From the NCBI GenBank assembly GCA_958450325.1, contig OY288243.1, forward strand, positions 60,620,606-60,684,605: a stretch of DNA of 64,000 bases, given 5' to 3'. This DNA is from Agrostemma githago. Taxonomy: Eukaryota; Streptophyta; Magnoliopsida; Caryophyllales; Caryophyllaceae. Position numbers and translations under genes: made by a program. The notes under the pieces are model-generated. The model made no database searches, was not told where the DNA came from, and saw only the letters and a program-made list of their open reading frames with translations. This document shows, in pieces, positions 62,798 to 64,000 of the stretch (within the stretch, counting starts at the first letter, position 1; every line of letters begins with the position of its first letter).

Positions 62798-64000
62798 GGG
62801 GTCTGTCCCGAGTGGCTTACCTATCCTGCCACTGACTAACGATCAATGGCGGCTCTTTTCGAGTTTTTCTCTAAATTTATGAGCAATAATAACAACCGTT
62901 CTGCTTACGACTTGCCTCATTTTCAAAATACTTTCAATTTCAAAAATGTTTTATGCAATGACATTGAGAAACCCGACGAACAGGTATCCCTGCCTCCACA
63001 TCTGATCGAGCAACTAGAGCAAAGGGAATCACGGAACCCGGTAATCGAAGAAACCGAGTCCATTAATGTGGGAACAACCTTAGAGCCTCAGATACTTAAG
63101 ATAGGGTTATATTTAGATCCCGAGGATAAACAACAATTCACAAACCTCCTCCAAGAATTCAAAGACATCTTCGCATGGTCCTACAAGGACATGCCGGGGA
63201 TAGATCGCGAAATAGCCGAGCACCACATACCGATCAAGGAAGGATTCAAGCCACTTAAGCAGAAACTCCGCCGCATGAGACCCGAATGGTCCCTTAAGGT
63301 CAAGGAGGAAGTCGACAAGCAATTCAAAGCTGGCTTCGTACAGGTATCCGAATATCCGGATTGGGTAGCAAACATCGTGTCGGTTCCTAAAAACGACGGT
63401 AAGGTGCGTGTATGTGTGGATTTTCGGGATCTTAACAAGGCGAGCCCGAAAGACGATTTCCCATTACCACACATCGATATACTGGATAAAACAGTTGATC
63501 ATGCCCTTCTATCATTTATGGATGGGTATGTCGGGTACAATCAGATAAAAATGGCAGAAGAAGATATGAGTAAGGCCACCTTCATTAGACCTTGGGGTAA
63601 TTACTGCTATACCGTCATGCCATTCGGTCTTATAAACGCCGGTGCCACATATCAACGAACCGCCACAACTTTATTACATGACATGATGCATAAAGAAGTG
63701 GAAGTTTACGTAGACGACATGATCGTCAAATCTAAAAACAGGGACGGTCACATCACCGCCCTAAGGAAATTCTTCACCCGATTACGCAAGTACAACACGA
63801 GGTTAAACCCTCAAAAATGCAGTTTTGGGGTAACATCCGGCAAATTACTGGGTCATATCGTTAGCCAACGTGGCATCGAGGTCGATCCAGCTAAAATCAA
63901 GGCCATCACCGAGATGCAACCTCCTAAAACCGAAAAAGAAATAAGAGGGTTTCTCGGGAACGTCCAGTACATCAGCAGATTCATTTCAAAATTAACCATG
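62798..64000 (+). pseudogene. TE-A reverse transcriptase region, runs off the window
   Basis: It resumes TE-A after the solo LTR (GSVPSGLPILPLTNDQ). A one-base loss near 62845 shifts the frame. From ATG 62846 it is then open to the window end (385 codons). This gives IEKPDEQVSLPPHLIEQLEQ, FKDIFAWSYKDMPGIDREI, VCVDFRDLNKASPKDDFPLP, MPFGLINAGATYQR, YVDDMIVKS and IRGFLGNVQYISRFISKLTM. The RT catalytic YVDD is intact, and this part is better preserved than its gag. RNase H, integrase and the 3' LTR lie outside. Confidence 0.85.

Larger units (their letters stand above)
34727..64000 (+). mobile_element. TE-A: Tat-clade Ty3/gypsy retrotransposon, decayed and interrupted, runs off the window
   Basis: 5' LTR 34727-37114, primer site 37115, gag start 38189, protease, then reverse transcriptase to the window end. 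It is interrupted by a CACTA element (38303-41866) and a solo LTR with nested TE-B (44563-62797). Joining across the insertions reproduces the gag-pol order of TE-B, its close relative. The left target is GAACC (34722-34726); the matching copy and 3' LTR lie outside the window. In-frame stops and frameshifts show that it is old. Confidence 0.85.

Noticed and set aside
1..64000. Host single-copy gene
   Set aside because: Every coding stretch I could support belongs to a transposon or retrotransposon; the only unassigned candidate is the 92-aa ORF inside MULE-2.

Overview
This window is plant nuclear DNA. It contains FAR1/MULE transposases, Athila-type and Tat-type Ty3/gypsy retrotransposons, a CACTA element and a Stowaway MITE, all eudicot-like. 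I think of Caryophyllales, but that is only an impression. I see no ordinary host gene, rRNA or functional tRNA. Essentially all 64 kb is nested transposable elements.

Layout. (1) 1-1148: AT-rich flank with a possible Helitron 3' end and a palindrome-ended repeat. (2) 1149-12980: MULE-1, a giant Mutator-like element with a rightward Ulp1 (C48 SUMO-protease-like) gene and a leftward FAR1/MULE transposase gene, both decayed; a Stowaway MITE sits inside. (3) 12997-34726: MULE-2, a related element in the opposite orientation, lying nose to nose with MULE-1 across about 16 bp of TA repeat. Its transposase (+) and Ulp1 gene (-) are separated by an inserted Athila-like element (18461-27336, TSD TGTGT, about 1.4% LTR divergence by eye) that has lost most of pol. 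(4) 34727 to past the window end: TE-A, a decayed Tat-clade retrotransposon inserted in the right end of MULE-2. A CACTA element (38303-41866, TSD GAA) sits in its gag. A solo LTR (44563-62797) sits between its protease and reverse transcriptase. (5) 46045-60915: TE-B, a younger full-length relative of TE-A on the minus strand (TSD ATGGG, LTRs 2377 bp each, about 0.7% apart by eye), inserted inside that solo LTR.

How the parts relate. Both MULEs pair a transposase (FAR1 zinc finger, DDE core, SWIM finger, zinc knuckle, acidic tail) with a convergent multi-exon gene for a protein with two Ulp1-type domains. The first domain keeps the catalytic residues. The second has Ser in place of the catalytic Cys in both elements. 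The introns and spacers of both MULEs are packed with short degenerate repeats (GTTACTTTAA in MULE-1, GTGACTATAC in MULE-2) that share one 10-bp skeleton.

The most unusual signals are: arrays of stem-loops with constant loops and changing but still paired stems in the solo LTR (61799-62158) and in the Athila 3' region (25173-25348); the two-domain Ulp1 architecture; the intronic motif; CpG-rich palindromes at 20-22 bp spacing shared by unrelated LTRs; and an antisense, spliced, TATA-equipped extra ORF in TE-B. Exon limits were read by eye from GT/AG signals and from comparing the two copies, so they are approximate.
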